A stretch of 64,000 bases of DNA, taken from contig NZ_KB893169.1 in the NCBI RefSeq assembly GCF_000374005.1, forward strand, positions 93,599-157,598. Reading direction: 5' to 3'. Position numbers and translations under genes: made by a program. Below are positions 41,818 through 51,759 of the stretch, one piece after another. The notes under the pieces are model-generated. The model was not told where the DNA came from. It made no database searches and worked only from the letters and a program-made list of their open reading frames with translations. Positions within the stretch are counted from its first letter, which is position 1. Each line of letters begins with the position of its first letter. This DNA is from Kiloniella laminariae DSM 19542. Lineage in GTDB: Bacteria > Pseudomonadota > Alphaproteobacteria > Kiloniellales > Kiloniellaceae.

Positions 41818-42785
41818 CAGCTTTGTACCCTCAGACGAGGATCAACGACAAAATAGAGAATATCGACGATCAGGTTAATCACAACAAAGACAAAAGCGAT
41901 CAGCAATAGATAGGCTGCCATGACCGGGATATCGACTTCCGATACCGCCTGGATGAACAACAGTCCCATACCGGGCCACTGGAAAACACTTTCAGTAATA
42001 ATCGCAAAGGCAATGATAGAACCGACCTGCAGACCGATGATCGTGATCACCGGCACCAGCGTATTGCGCAGGGCAATGGAAAAATTGATCAACCGCGGGC
42101 TAAGGCCACGGGCATGGGCAAACTTGATATAGTCAGTCCGCAGAACCTCCAGCATCTCAGCCCGGACCAGGCGCACGATCAGGGTCATCTGGAAAATCGC
42201 CAGGGTAATCGCGGGCATGATCAGGGATTTCAAACCGCTCGCAGTAAAGAAACCACTGCTCCACCAGCCCAGCTCGACCACTTCCCCGCGGCCAAAGGTC
42301 GGCAACCAGCGCAGACTGACACCGAAAAACAGGATCAGAAGGATGCCGATCAGAAAGGTCGGCAAGGAAACCCCCATCAGGGAAAGAGTCATAAAGCCTC
42401 TGCTAAACAGGCTTTTGGGCTTGAGCGCCGTATAGATTCCCATAGGCACGCCAAGCAGCAGTGCCAGAAAGGCCGACACGAGAGAAAGCTCGAGGGTTGC
42501 CGGGAAGCGTTCGGCGATCAGATCACTGACAGGCTGACGCAGACGATAGGACATCCCGAAGTCACCCTGGACTGCCTTGGCGACAAAACGCCCGTACTGG
42601 ACAACAAAAGGATCGTTGAGCCCGAGAGATTCAGTCAGCGCCTCCCGCTCTTCAAGCGTCGTATCCTGACCAACCATATTGTTGACGGGATCACCGACAA
42701 AACGGAACAAACCAAAAGCAATGAGGCCGACAACCAGCATCACAATGATCGACTGCAACAGCCGCATTGAAACAAATTTGAACAT
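41817..42785 (-). CDS. Peptide ABC transporter permease (DppB-like)
   Basis: A 322-residue permease with ~6 membrane segments; DppB features: LLQSIIVMLVVGLIAFGLFRFVGDP at the start, REALTESLGLNDPFVVQYGRFV, and the EAA loop FAHARGLSPRLINFSIALRNTLVPV. Pairs with the DppC-like protein. Confidence 0.92.
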   Translation of the reverse strand: MFKFVSMRLLQSIIVMLVVGLIAFGLFRFVGDPVNNMVGQDTTLEEREALTESLGLNDPFVVQYGRFVAKAVQGDFGMSYRLRQPVSDLIAERFPATLELSLVSAFLALLLGVPMGIYTALKPKSLFSRGFMTLSLMGVSLPTFLIGILLILFFGVSLRWLPTFGRGEVVELGWWSSGFFTASGLKSLIMPAITLAIFQMTLIVRLVRAEMLEVLRTDYIKFAHARGLSPRLINFSIALRNTLVPVITIIGLQVGSIIAFAIITESVFQWPGMGLLFIQAVSEVDIPVMAAYLLLIAFVFVVINLIVDILYFVVDPRLRVQS

Positions 42786-42819
42786 TTTTGCCCCCCTGGG
42801 AACATATTGGGCATTGCAT

Positions 42820-42846
42820 CGGGGGCCCCAAACAAGAGGCCCCCTG
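42820..42846 (-). promoter_or_regulatory. Intercistronic hairpin after substrate-binding gene
   Basis: GGGGCC/GGCCCC arms around 42823-42844 lie between the SBP stop (42888) and DppB-like start (42785). Hairpins here commonly protect the SBP message and lower permease expression. Confidence 0.5.
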
Positions 42847-42887
42847 TATTTTATCCAGACAGATTATGGTGTCTGTCTTTTCCGGAT

Positions 42888-44483
42888 TTATTTGCTGATC
42901 ACAACAGAACGCAGATCAAGAACGTTATCCGCACGCTGGGCAACAGTAACGCCTTCGCGGACACCCCAGGAGAGGGGCTGCTGATGCAGCGGCAAATAAC
43001 CAACATCATCACGCATGATCTTGAACGCTTCGGCAATCAGTGCCTGACGCTTGGTCGTGTCAGTTTCTTTTTCTACTTCCTGGGTGATTGCATCAATCCG
43101 GGGATTGGAATAGCGGCCATAGTTAAACTGCCCGCTGTTCACTTCCGTATCAAAGCTCGACATCAGGTTGAACAGAACGTTGTGCACATCGATCGTGCCC
43201 GGGGTCCAGCCAAGCAGATAGAAAGACGTGTCGTTGCCATTCTGCGGGCTGACCTTGGCAAAGTACTTGGATTTTGGCTGGGCATTGAGGTCAACCTTGA
43301 TCCCGGCCCGGGCCAGCAAACCAACTACAGCCTGACAGATTTTCTCGTCGTTGACATAGCGGTTGTTCGGGCAGTCCATTCCCAGCTCAAAACCATCCGG
43401 ATAGCCCGCTTCAGCCAGCAGCTGTTTGGATTTTTCCAGATTGTAATCGTAGGGCTGGTTCATCGCCTCATCAAAACCATTGATCTGTGGCGCAATCATC
43501 ATCCCAGCCGGAACAGCAGCGCCGCGCATGATCTTTTCGTCAATCGCGTTGAGATCAATCGCATGGGCCATGGCTTCACGAACCCGTTTGTCTTTCAGCG
43601 GGTTCTTGCCCTTGACGCTGGAATAGAGCAGCTCATCGCGCCACTGATCCATGCCCAGGAAGATTGTCCGGGCTTCTGGTCCCGTCAGGGGACGAACACC
43701 TTCTGCCTCTTCAAGGCGGGCCCAATCCTGAACCGGAATTGGATAGACCAAATCAAGTTCGCCAGAAATCAGGGCAGCCACACGGGTTGCGTCCTGAGAA
43801 ACCGGTGTGAACTCGACCTCGGTCACATTGGTCGGAATATCCTGCCAGTAGTCATCAAAGCGCGTAAACTTTGACCGTACATCCGGCTGACGTTCAGTCA
43901 GGATAAAAGGACCGGTTCCATTGGCATTTTGTGCAGCATAGGTTGCTGTTGAATCAGCCGCTTTTGGACTGGTTGCTTCACTGGCACCATGTTTTTCCGA
44001 CCAGCCCTGATCCATCATATAGAGGAAAACCAATTCCCGTGGCAGGATCGGGTTTGGCGCGGGTGTCACCAGCTCGACAGTGTGATCATCAATTTTCTTG
44101 ATGTCAGCCATCTTTGCCCCGTAGCCCTTCATGTCAGAGCCTTCAGTCAGCGAACGCTTCCAGGAAAAGATCACGTCATCTGCAGTAAAATCGCTGCCGT
44201 CGTGAAACTTGACGCCCTGACGAAGCTTGAACACCCAGGTGGTCGGGCTGGTGTTTTCCCAGCTTTCGGCCAGAGAAGGCTGCAGCTGCAGATCTGCATC
44301 ATAGCCGGTAAGGCCTTCGTAGATATTCCCCAGATAGCCGAGGGTAAAGGTTTCATTCAGCCCATGGGGATCAAGAGACTGTACGTCCCCCTGAAAGGCC
44401 CATTTGAAAGTTTCCGCTGTCGCAGCATTGCTGCCCAATGCCAGAACACAAACACTGGCAGCGAGAAGATTTCTCATTTTCAT
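42888..44483 (-). CDS. Peptide ABC transporter substrate-binding protein
   Basis: About 531 residues from ATG 44483 (GGAG upstream; the open frame extends 258 bp more without a signal peptide). Signal peptide KMRNLLAASVCVLALGSNAATA cleaved before ETFKW. SBP family 5 features: GDVQSLDPHG, LAESWENTSPTTWVFKLRQGVKFHDGS and FTADDVIFSW. It binds peptides in the periplasm. M20 hydrolases upstream suggest the cargo is N-acyl amino acids or dipeptides (inference). Confidence 0.92.
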   Translation of the reverse strand: MKMRNLLAASVCVLALGSNAATAETFKWAFQGDVQSLDPHGLNETFTLGYLGNIYEGLTGYDADLQLQPSLAESWENTSPTTWVFKLRQGVKFHDGSDFTADDVIFSWKRSLTEGSDMKGYGAKMADIKKIDDHTVELVTPAPNPILPRELVFLYMMDQGWSEKHGASEATSPKAADSTATYAAQNANGTGPFILTERQPDVRSKFTRFDDYWQDIPTNVTEVEFTPVSQDATRVAALISGELDLVYPIPVQDWARLEEAEGVRPLTGPEARTIFLGMDQWRDELLYSSVKGKNPLKDKRVREAMAHAIDLNAIDEKIMRGAAVPAGMMIAPQINGFDEAMNQPYDYNLEKSKQLLAEAGYPDGFELGMDCPNNRYVNDEKICQAVVGLLARAGIKVDLNAQPKSKYFAKVSPQNGNDTSFYLLGWTPGTIDVHNVLFNLMSSFDTEVNSGQFNYGRYSNPRIDAITQEVEKETDTTKRQALIAEAFKIMRDDVGYLPLHQQPLSWGVREGVTVAQRADNVLDLRSVVISK

Positions 44484-44544
44484 CGTTATACTCCCTGTCT
44501 TGGTTATCTTGTCTTCTTCAGTTTTTCCTGCGTCGTCTTTTTGT

Positions 44545-44571
44545 CCTCCCCTGATGCGGGGAGGTTTTTTT
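44545..44571 (+). terminator. Strong plus-strand terminator between minus-strand genes
   Basis: CCTCCCC-TGATG-CGGGGAGG followed by TTTTTTT on the plus strand (44545-44571). Both neighbouring genes are on the minus strand, where the hairpin is not followed by T, so it would stop antisense transcription, or be a remnant. Confidence 0.6.
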
Positions 44572-44592
44572 ATAGCGCCATGCCGCTTTTGT

Positions 44593-45765
44593 TTATCTGT
44601 TCGCCGGCATCGCCGTTTCGACCAGCCGTGCCCAATAGGAACAGCCAACCGGGATAATTTCATCATTGAAGTTGTATTTCGGGTGATGCACAGGCGCGGT
44701 ATCGCCATTGCCCAGGAAAATAAAGGAGCCGGGCCGAGCATTCAGCATATAGGCAAAGTCCTCGCCACCCATGGTCGGGTTGGCATTAGTGTTAACCCGC
44801 TGTTCCCCGGAAATTTCCGACGCGATATCAGCAGCAAAAGCCGTTTCCTTCTCGTGGTTTACCACCACAGGATAGTTACGCTGGTAATCAACCTTTGCCG
44901 TTGCCCCCAGGGCTTTTGCCGTATATTCGACAATTTCCTGGATCCGCGTCTGGGTTTGATTACGTACAGCTTCACTCAATGTACGTACGGTACCTGTCAG
45001 TTTTGCAGTCTCGGGAATAACGTTAAAAGCCGTTCCCGCATTACAGGTCGTCACAGAGACAACCACAGATTCAACCGGGTCGATATTGCGCGATGCAATG
45101 GATTGTAATGCCAGCACGATATGACTGCCGACCACAATCGGATCAATGGTTTCATGAGGTTTGGCCGCATGCCCGCCTGATCCGGTAATCTCGATCGAAA
45201 AGAGATCCGTTGCCGCCATCAAGGCGCCAGGGCGTGTAGCAAAGTCACCGACAGGAACACCCGGCCAGTTATGAAGACCGTAAACTTCCTGAATACCGAA
45301 GCGGTCCATCATGCCTTCTTCAACCATCTCGCGGCCGCCACCGCCGCCCTCTTCCGCTGGCTGGAAAATCACGACAGCTGAGCCGTCAAAATTCCGGGTT
45401 TCCGACAGATATTTCGCTGCTCCAAGCAACATCGCCGTGTGACCATCATGTCCACAGGCATGCATTTTCCCGTCGACTTTTGAGGCGTACTCCAGCCCGG
45501 TGTCTTCGTGAATCGGCAGCGCATCCATATCCGCCCGCAGACCGATCACACGGCCAGATCCGCTATCTCGCCCCTTGATAACCCCAACAACGCCGGTACG
45601 ACCGATACCAGTGACCACTTCGTCCAGGCCAAACTCCCTGAGCTTGTCTGCAACAAAGCCTGCGGTCTGTTCAACATCAAACAGCAATTCAGGATTCTGG
45701 TGAATCTGGCGGCGCCACTGGGTAATTTCATCGTGAAGTTCAGCAAAACGATTGATAATCGGCAT
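44593..45765 (-). CDS. M20-family amidohydrolase (hippurate hydrolase-like)
   Basis: A 390-residue M20D amidohydrolase: WRRQIHQNPELLFDVEQTAGFVADKL at the start, RADMDALPIHEDTGLEYAS, MHACGHDGHTAMLLGAA (metal site), FQPAEEGGGGGREMVEEG and the dimerisation insert GSGGHAAKPHETIDPI. It releases an amino acid from an N-acyl or N-benzoyl derivative. Located between the peptide-binding protein gene and argE-like gene. Confidence 0.9.
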   Translation of the reverse strand: MPIINRFAELHDEITQWRRQIHQNPELLFDVEQTAGFVADKLREFGLDEVVTGIGRTGVVGVIKGRDSGSGRVIGLRADMDALPIHEDTGLEYASKVDGKMHACGHDGHTAMLLGAAKYLSETRNFDGSAVVIFQPAEEGGGGGREMVEEGMMDRFGIQEVYGLHNWPGVPVGDFATRPGALMAATDLFSIEITGSGGHAAKPHETIDPIVVGSHIVLALQSIASRNIDPVESVVVSVTTCNAGTAFNVIPETAKLTGTVRTLSEAVRNQTQTRIQEIVEYTAKALGATAKVDYQRNYPVVVNHEKETAFAADIASEISGEQRVNTNANPTMGGEDFAYMLNARPGSFIFLGNGDTAPVHHPKYNFNDEIIPVGCSYWARLVETAMPANR

Positions 45766-45809
45766 TATGATCCTCGGTAAGAACGGATGTTCGTATTAAT
45801 ATTCAATAT

Positions 45810-46976
45810 CTATCGACTGAGATGTTCTATCAGCCTGCGCTGGAACTGAACTCCGGCTTCAAGCTGCTGTAAAGACAGAAATTCGTTGGCGGCATGTGCT
45901 TGGGCAATATCTCCGGGGCCACAGACGATTGTAGAATAACCACCATCTTGAAACTGCCCGGCTTCGGTGCCATAGGCGACGACGTGTTCGGCATTATCGC
46001 CCGTCAACTGGCGCACCAGTCTTTCAGCTGCACCATCAGTTTCGCGTCTGCATCCAGGTACCAAACAGCCCACCTTGATATCAATTCCAGTGGATGGCTG
46101 GATGGTCTGCATCTCGGCCTCGAGTTCCGCGACATAGGCGCGATAAGCCTCTAGATACTCTCCGGCATCCTCGCTTGGCAGGGTCCTGATATCCGTAGAG
46201 AAAGCACAATCCTTTGCGGTAATATTGTCAGCTGTTCCACCTTTGATCATACCACAGTGTAAAGTTGTATAAGGTGGATTAAACAGCTCGTTTTCCGGCA
46301 GATGCTCTGTTCGGGCGCGATTTTTAGCCATTGTTTCTTCATGCCAGAGCACCAGACGTGCCGCAATATGCACAGCAGAAACCCCGGTATGGACCAGACT
46401 TGAATGGACCTCATATCCCCGGACATGGGTTTCGAGGCCAAGCACCCCTTTGTGGCTGCTCACAACCTGCATCATGGTCGGCTCCCCGACGATGACGGCC
46501 TCGGCCTTAACCTTTGGGGCCATATCTTCGATCATCAAGGGCGCACCAAGACAGCCAACCTCTTCATCATAGGACAGCGCCAGATGCACCGGGCGTTTGA
46601 GCCCTGCTTCAAGCATTTCAGGAACAAGAGACAGGGCAATAGCAGAAAAAGCCTTCATATCGGCTGTTCCGCGGCCATAAAGCCTCCCGTCCTTCTCTGT
46701 CACCACAAAAGGATCCGTATCCCAAGGCTGGCCTTCGACCGGCACCACATCTGTATGTCCGGACAAAATAACGCCCCCCGCACAGTCCGGGCCAATGGTT
46801 GCCCAGAGGTTGCTCTTGGTGCCTTCGGCATTGGGAACACGCTGTGAAGAAACCCCCAGACTTTCAAGATAAGATTCAACGAACTCAATCAGGGGTAAAT
46901 TGCTGTTGCTCGAAATGCTATCAAAAGCAACAAGTTTGGAGAGCATTTCTTTGGCTGTATAACGCACGGACACCAC
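45810..46976 (-). CDS. argE: ArgE-like acetylornithine deacetylase
   Basis: A 388-residue M20A enzyme: LVAFDSISSNSNLPLIEFV at the start, LSGHTDVVPVEGQPWDTDPF, LYGRGTADMKAF, SYDEEVGCLGAP and GTEAGQFQDGGYSTIVCGPG, typical of ArgE. It removes acetyl from N-acetyl-ornithine or another N-acetyl amino acid. Here it lies with a peptide transporter and another M20 gene rather than with arginine genes, so a catabolic role is as likely as biosynthesis. Confidence 0.85.
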   Translation of the reverse strand: MVSVRYTAKEMLSKLVAFDSISSNSNLPLIEFVESYLESLGVSSQRVPNAEGTKSNLWATIGPDCAGGVILSGHTDVVPVEGQPWDTDPFVVTEKDGRLYGRGTADMKAFSAIALSLVPEMLEAGLKRPVHLALSYDEEVGCLGAPLMIEDMAPKVKAEAVIVGEPTMMQVVSSHKGVLGLETHVRGYEVHSSLVHTGVSAVHIAARLVLWHEETMAKNRARTEHLPENELFNPPYTTLHCGMIKGGTADNITAKDCAFSTDIRTLPSEDAGEYLEAYRAYVAELEAEMQTIQPSTGIDIKVGCLVPGCRRETDGAAERLVRQLTGDNAEHVVAYGTEAGQFQDGGYSTIVCGPGDIAQAHAANEFLSLQQLEAGVQFQRRLIEHLSR

Positions 46977-47248
46977 ACACCTTTTTAATAACAGAGTTAT
47001 CTATCGCTTCTGTCTGTATCTTCAGAAGTCAATCCCTGGGGCGGATAATCACCTGAGGCAAGATCTGGTTGCCTGGTTTCACCTGGCTCGACAGAGTTTT
47101 AGGACAACAAGCATACAATTTTCAAACAGAGAATTTTCGACTGAAGCTGCAGATCAATTCCTTGCAACAGAACATTTTTTATATCTGCAAATTTTCAGTA
47201 ATAAAAAAATTACAGAGTCAGGGATTGGAATCAACGCATAAGCACGTA

Positions 47249-47269
47249 TATCATTATACAATAATGATA
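47249..47269. promoter_or_regulatory. Palindromic site before LysR gene
   Basis: Perfect 9-bp arms TATCATTAT and ATAATGATA separated by ACA, 14 bp before the LysR start. It contains a T-N11-A pattern and suits autoregulation or control of the divergent argE-like operon. The 307-bp gap 46977-47283 holds nothing else evident. Confidence 0.6.
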
Positions 47270-47283
47270 TAGCGGAGTTTGTC

Positions 47284-48174
47284 ATGCGTATGCGTCAACT
47301 GGAGGCCTTTCGGGCAACGATCCTGAACGGAACGATCTCTGCTGCTGCCCAGAAACTCAAGACGACACAGCCAACCATAAGTAGATTGCTTGCTGATCTT
47401 GAATATTCGCTGAAACTGAATCTGTTTCATCGTCGCAAGGGCCGGGTTGTGCCAACACCAGAGGGAATGGAGTTTTATCGCAAGCTGGACGAGGTCTTTG
47501 ACGCCTTTAGCAAACTCAGAACGGCAGCGGAGGATATTTCCCGCGACAAGGAAAAAGAACTCAGGATAATCTCCCTCCCGGCACTTTCCATCAGTATCGT
47601 TCCAGAAATACTGGAAGAGTTTTCCTCAAATCACCCCGATATCTCCATTTCGCTTAATTCTTCCGATGTCGTGAGCTATTTCAACCGGATCAAGGATGAT
47701 GATATTGATATCGCTTTGGGAAACCAGATGGGCGAGCAGCCGGGGGTTGAACAGATTACCCTGGCCAAAGTGAATTATATCTGCGCCCTGCCTCCAGGCC
47801 ACCCGCTGGCCGAGAAAGAGTTTATCTGTGCCGCTGATCTTGAAGGAGAAAGAATGATCGCGCTCGACAGTGACCAGATCCTTTCCTTTCAACAGCATGC
47901 CGATCTCTATGAAACCATCCATGCCCGCCAGCAGTTCAGTACCCAACATTCGGGTAATGCCTATGCGCTGGTCAGACAAGGTCTTGGCATTTCAATTCTC
48001 GAACCCTTTTCCGCGCCCATCTGGGCCGCCGCCGGGGTTGTAATCAGGCCCTTTTATCCCAAGTTGATCTACCGTTATTCTGCCTATATCCAGAAAAACC
48101 GGGTGCAGGTCGGCATCATCAACGAGCTGCTGGAAATCGCGACCAGAAAGTTCAAGAAATACGAAACATCCTGA
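47284..48174 (+). CDS. LysR-family transcriptional regulator
   Basis: A 296-residue LTTR: HTH at ~1-60 (MRQLEAFRATILNGTISAAAQKLKTTQPTISRLLADLEYSLKLNLFHRRKGRVVPTPEG), effector-binding domain from ~90 (ELRIISLPALSISIVPEILEEFSSNHPDISISL). It is divergent from argE/M20/peptide transporter genes and probably controls them in response to an amino-acid derivative. Convergent with the ROK gene. Confidence 0.9.
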   Translation: MRMRQLEAFRATILNGTISAAAQKLKTTQPTISRLLADLEYSLKLNLFHRRKGRVVPTPEGMEFYRKLDEVFDAFSKLRTAAEDISRDKEKELRIISLPALSISIVPEILEEFSSNHPDISISLNSSDVVSYFNRIKDDDIDIALGNQMGEQPGVEQITLAKVNYICALPPGHPLAEKEFICAADLEGERMIALDSDQILSFQQHADLYETIHARQQFSTQHSGNAYALVRQGLGISILEPFSAPIWAAAGVVIRPFYPKLIYRYSAYIQKNRVQVGIINELLEIATRKFKKYETS

Positions 48175-48185
48175 ATAGGTTCTTG

Positions 48186-49445
48186 TCAGCTGCTTCCTAA
48201 AACTTTCCTTGAAAGGGACTGGGAAGCTGCCTGAGAAACGGATTGCCGCTCAATATTAAACTCGTAAAAAATTGGCACGCTGGCAGCTCCCTGTGCCGGG
48301 GCCGAAGGCGCGCTGATGCCGAGCAGGATACGCTCCTCCTGAGGCTTCAACTGCGAAACAACTGACGGCAAGGGAGGGATCAACATATCAACAAGTGCCC
48401 GGGTTATTTTTGGGGGCAACAGACCTCCGATAAAAATCACTTCCGGGTCAAAAATACTTTCAAGTGCATGAATGCCCCGCCGCAACTTTTCAGCCGCCTC
48501 GGTCAACCACCCCATAAAGGCTGGATCTTTCTGATCCAGAAGTTTTTCCAGCTGCTCCGGGCTACGGTGCTTTTCCTGGGTTTCCCCTATGGCTTCGTAG
48601 GCCGCACAAAGTGAAACATACCGCTCCAGACAGCCGCGGTTTCCACAGTCACAAAGCCGTCCTTCCGGTTCGACAATGATATGGCCAATTTCGCCTGCCG
48701 CCCCTCTCACGCCGTGATAGATCTGGCCATTGAGGAAAAGCCCCGCGCCCAACCCCATACCAATAAAAACATAGAGAAAAGTATCAAATTTTTTCCCCTC
48801 CCCGTGAAGACGTTCGGCAATGGCGGCAGCATTGGCATCGTTTTCCACACGTACCGGCAAACCGATCTTTTCCCCCAGCCGTTGCTCGATTGGAAAATCT
48901 ACCCAGCCCGGCCCAACACCTGTTGGTCCGCTGATCCCGTAAGGACCAGGGATAGCAATTCCGACTCCAAATACCTTGCCACTGTCCACGCGGGTTTTCG
49001 CCAGCAGCTGCTCAACCATTTCAGCAAAGATCTCCAGCCCTTCTTCGGGAGAAGGACGGGAGATGGATTTCTGTATTTCCAGACACTCAACCCCGGCCAT
49101 GTTGACCAGCTTGGCCAGTACCAGCTGATGATCCATCTGTATACCGATGGAATAGCCCCCTTCCGGATTGAGAAAATAGGGTTTAGCCGGTTGCCCCCGT
49201 TTGGCTTTTTGCGGTTCTCCGGCAATCAGCAATCCCCGTTGTTCCAGCTCGGCAACAAGATTGGAAATAGTCTGGACGGACAGGGCTGTTGCCCGGGTAA
49301 TCTCTGCTCTGGTCAAGGCGCCATGACGGCGCAAGGCATCAATCACCGCCCGAAGATTGTGCTCTTTCGCCTGCTCCAGATTAGTCCCGAATACACCTGC
49401 CTTGAGGGGCTCGGATCGAGACATGTCAGAAATTTCAGTTGCCAT
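48186..49445 (-). CDS. ROK-family transcriptional repressor
   Basis: About 419 residues. N-terminal winged HTH (VIDALRRHGALTRAEITRATALSVQTISNLVAELEQRGLL), then a ROK sugar-kinase-like domain: GVGIAIPGP, VENDANAAAIAE, GMGLGAGLFLNGQIYHG, AGEIGHIIVEP and the zinc motif CDCGNRGCLE. It is divergent from the sugar ABC operon and likely represses it until a sugar or sugar phosphate binds. Confidence 0.9.
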   Translation of the reverse strand: MATEISDMSRSEPLKAGVFGTNLEQAKEHNLRAVIDALRRHGALTRAEITRATALSVQTISNLVAELEQRGLLIAGEPQKAKRGQPAKPYFLNPEGGYSIGIQMDHQLVLAKLVNMAGVECLEIQKSISRPSPEEGLEIFAEMVEQLLAKTRVDSGKVFGVGIAIPGPYGISGPTGVGPGWVDFPIEQRLGEKIGLPVRVENDANAAAIAERLHGEGKKFDTFLYVFIGMGLGAGLFLNGQIYHGVRGAAGEIGHIIVEPEGRLCDCGNRGCLERYVSLCAAYEAIGETQEKHRSPEQLEKLLDQKDPAFMGWLTEAAEKLRRGIHALESIFDPEVIFIGGLLPPKITRALVDMLIPPLPSVVSQLKPQEERILLGISAPSAPAQGAASVPIFYEFNIERQSVSQAASQSLSRKVLGSS

Positions 49446-49463
49446 GCGCAAATTCCATGTTAG

Positions 49464-49488
49464 ATTAATTAAATCAAATTGAATTAAT
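49464..49488. promoter_or_regulatory. AT-rich palindrome between ROK gene and sugar operon
   Basis: ATTAATT (49464-49470) and AATTAAT (49482-49488) with an 11-bp spacer, about 20 bp from the ROK start and 110 bp from the SBP start. AT-rich palindromes of this kind are typical NagC/Mlc-type ROK operators. Confidence 0.55.
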
Positions 49489-49598
49489 AATAATCAACTT
49501 TCATCCAACCTGCCACAGACGATAAAAAACTACAAACCCTAGAATGGATATCGTCCCCGGCAACAACACGGCAATAACCTTGCTACAGGGAGGTTAAC

Positions 49599-50858
49599 AT
49601 GACGATAGGTAAAAAATTTCTCACGACAGTCGCTGGTACTCTTCTGGCCAGCTCATCCTTGATCGGGTCAGCTGCTTTTGCAGAACAAACCCAACTCAAT
49701 GCCCTTTTCATGGCTCAGGCGGCCTATAGCGAGCAGGACATCGAGCAGATGACAGATGCCTTTGAAAAGGCAAACCCGGGTATAGAAGTAAAGATGGAAT
49801 TCGTGCCCTACGAATCCCTTCACGACAAGATCGTGCTCTCGCACAGTGCCTCGGATGGTTACGATGTTGTTCTCTTTGACGTCATCTGGCCCGCTGAGTT
49901 CGCCCGCTTTGGCCTGCTCAGCGACGTCAGTGACAAGATCAACAGCACCACCAAAGACCACATACTCGAAGGCGCCTGGACCACTGTCGAGTATGATGGA
50001 AAATATTACGGCATGCCCTGGATCGTTGATACCAAGTATCTTTTCTATAACGAGAAAATGCTTAACGAGGCTGGCATCAGCAAAGCCCCGGTAACCTGGG
50101 CAGAACTGGCTGAACAGGCCAAGATCATCAAGGACAAGGGAATTGTTGAATACCCGCTGGTCTGGAGCTGGTCACAATCTGAAGCCGTGATCTGTGACTA
50201 TGCCACCCTGCTTTCCGCCATGGGCGGAGAGTTCCTCGACAAGGACAAAGGGCCTGCCTTCCAAAAGGGCGGTGGTCTGGCTGCACTGGAATATATGGTT
50301 GATTCGATCAAGCTGGGTCTGACCAACCCGAACTCTCGCGAATATTCCGAGGAAGACGTTCGCCGGACTTTCTCCAGCGGACAGGCTGCTTTCGCTGTGA
50401 ACTGGACCTATATGTATAACCTTGCCAACGATCCGAAGGAATCAGCGGTTGCCGGACATGTCCGCATCTCGCCAGCGCCGGGCGTTGCCAACATCAGTCA
50501 GGCATCAGCCGTGAACGGTTCCATGGGACTGGGCATTCCCTCCAACAGCAAAAACAAGGATGTCGCCTGGAAATATATCCAGCACCTGACCTCCCAGCCG
50601 GTTCAGGAAGACTTTGCCAAGCTCAGTCTGCCGATCTGGAAAGAGTCATATGACAATCCGGCAATTGCCCAGGGGCAGGAAGAGCTGTTGAAAGCCGCAA
50701 AAGTTGGCCTGGCTGCCATGTATCCCCGTCCGACCAAAGCCTCCTATCAGGAAATGTCTTCTGTATTACAGGTCGCAATCCAGAAAGCCCTGCTCGAAGA
50801 CCAGTCGCCCTCTGAAGCTCTTGATGCTGCAGCGGCAACCATCTCTGATCTAGAGTAG
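49599..50858 (+). CDS. Sugar ABC transporter substrate-binding protein
   Basis: A 419-residue SBP family 1 protein. Signal peptide KKFLTTVAGTLLASSSLIGSAAFA cleaved before EQTQ; then EQMTDAFEKANPGIEVKMEFVPYESLHDKIVL, GYDVVLFDVIWPAEFARFGLL and the C-terminal KAALLEDQSPSEALDAAAATI. Behind AGGGAGG. It binds an unidentified sugar in the periplasm; first gene of the operon. Confidence 0.92.
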   Translation: MTIGKKFLTTVAGTLLASSSLIGSAAFAEQTQLNALFMAQAAYSEQDIEQMTDAFEKANPGIEVKMEFVPYESLHDKIVLSHSASDGYDVVLFDVIWPAEFARFGLLSDVSDKINSTTKDHILEGAWTTVEYDGKYYGMPWIVDTKYLFYNEKMLNEAGISKAPVTWAELAEQAKIIKDKGIVEYPLVWSWSQSEAVICDYATLLSAMGGEFLDKDKGPAFQKGGGLAALEYMVDSIKLGLTNPNSREYSEEDVRRTFSSGQAAFAVNWTYMYNLANDPKESAVAGHVRISPAPGVANISQASAVNGSMGLGIPSNSKNKDVAWKYIQHLTSQPVQEDFAKLSLPIWKESYDNPAIAQGQEELLKAAKVGLAAMYPRPTKASYQEMSSVLQVAIQKALLEDQSPSEALDAAAATISDLE

Positions 50859-50871
50859 GCTTTTCCTTTCT

Positions 50872-51759
50872 ATGATACGCTTTTCAAGAACTGCCACGGC
50901 GTGGCTCCTGCTTACCCCGATGATGACCATCATCATCGGGGTAGTAGGATACCCTCTGATCAAGACTGTGTACTACAGTTTCACAGCCGCTCACCTCGCG
51001 GCACCCGGGACAACAGACAGCTGGATTGGCCTCAAGAATTATATCAAAGCCCTTGGCAACAGCCAGTTTCTCGATTCAATCAGCAACACAAGCTATTTTG
51101 TCTGTGTTTCCGTCAGTGCAGAAATCATTCTTGGTGTTCTGGTCGCCCTGCTGCTGAACCAGAAATTTCATGGACGAACCCTGCTGCGCGCCCTGCTTAT
51201 TCTGCCCCTCGCCTTGCCAACAGTGGTCAATGCCATGATGTGGCGCCTGATCTATGCGCCTGATTTTGGCGCTCTTAATGCCCTACTCACCCAGATCGGC
51301 CTTATCGAGAGTTATCGCAGCTGGCTCGGCGATCCGGACCTGGCTCTCTCCATGGTTGCCATCGCCGATGTCTGGAAAAACTTTCCACTGGTTGCCCTGA
51401 TCACTCTCGCGGCACTTCAATCTATCTCAAAGGATCTGATTGAAGCTGCAACGCTGGATGGTGCCAGCGCCTGGCAGCGGTTCTGGAATGTTGTGTTCCC
51501 CGCCATTCTGGCTCCGGTCAGTGTCGCCCTGGTCCTGCGAACTATCGAAGCCTTCAAGGTATTTGACATTGTCTATGTCATGACCCGCGGCGGTCCGGCA
51601 GACAGCACAAAAACTGTCAGCTTTCACGTCTATCAAGAAGCCTTTGCCTATATGCGTATCGGCTCTGGCGCCTCCTATGCCCTGATTGTCGTCCTGATCA
51701 GCTCTTTTCTGATCGCCACCTATATGTGGCTGCTCAAAAAACAGGGGAATACCGCATGA
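50872..51759 (+). CDS. Sugar ABC transporter permease (MalF type)
   Basis: A 295-residue permease with six membrane segments and the EAA loop LIEAATLDGASAWQRFWNVVFPAILAPV. Starts 13 bp after the SBP stop. Forms a heterodimer with the next permease. Confidence 0.92.
   Translation: MIRFSRTATAWLLLTPMMTIIIGVVGYPLIKTVYYSFTAAHLAAPGTTDSWIGLKNYIKALGNSQFLDSISNTSYFVCVSVSAEIILGVLVALLLNQKFHGRTLLRALLILPLALPTVVNAMMWRLIYAPDFGALNALLTQIGLIESYRSWLGDPDLALSMVAIADVWKNFPLVALITLAALQSISKDLIEAATLDGASAWQRFWNVVFPAILAPVSVALVLRTIEAFKVFDIVYVMTRGGPADSTKTVSFHVYQEAFAYMRIGSGASYALIVVLISSFLIATYMWLLKKQGNTA

Noticed and set aside
42114-43874. Long plus-strand frames (218 and 355 codons)
   Set aside because: They lie antisense to the DppB-like permease and the substrate-binding protein, which are well supported.
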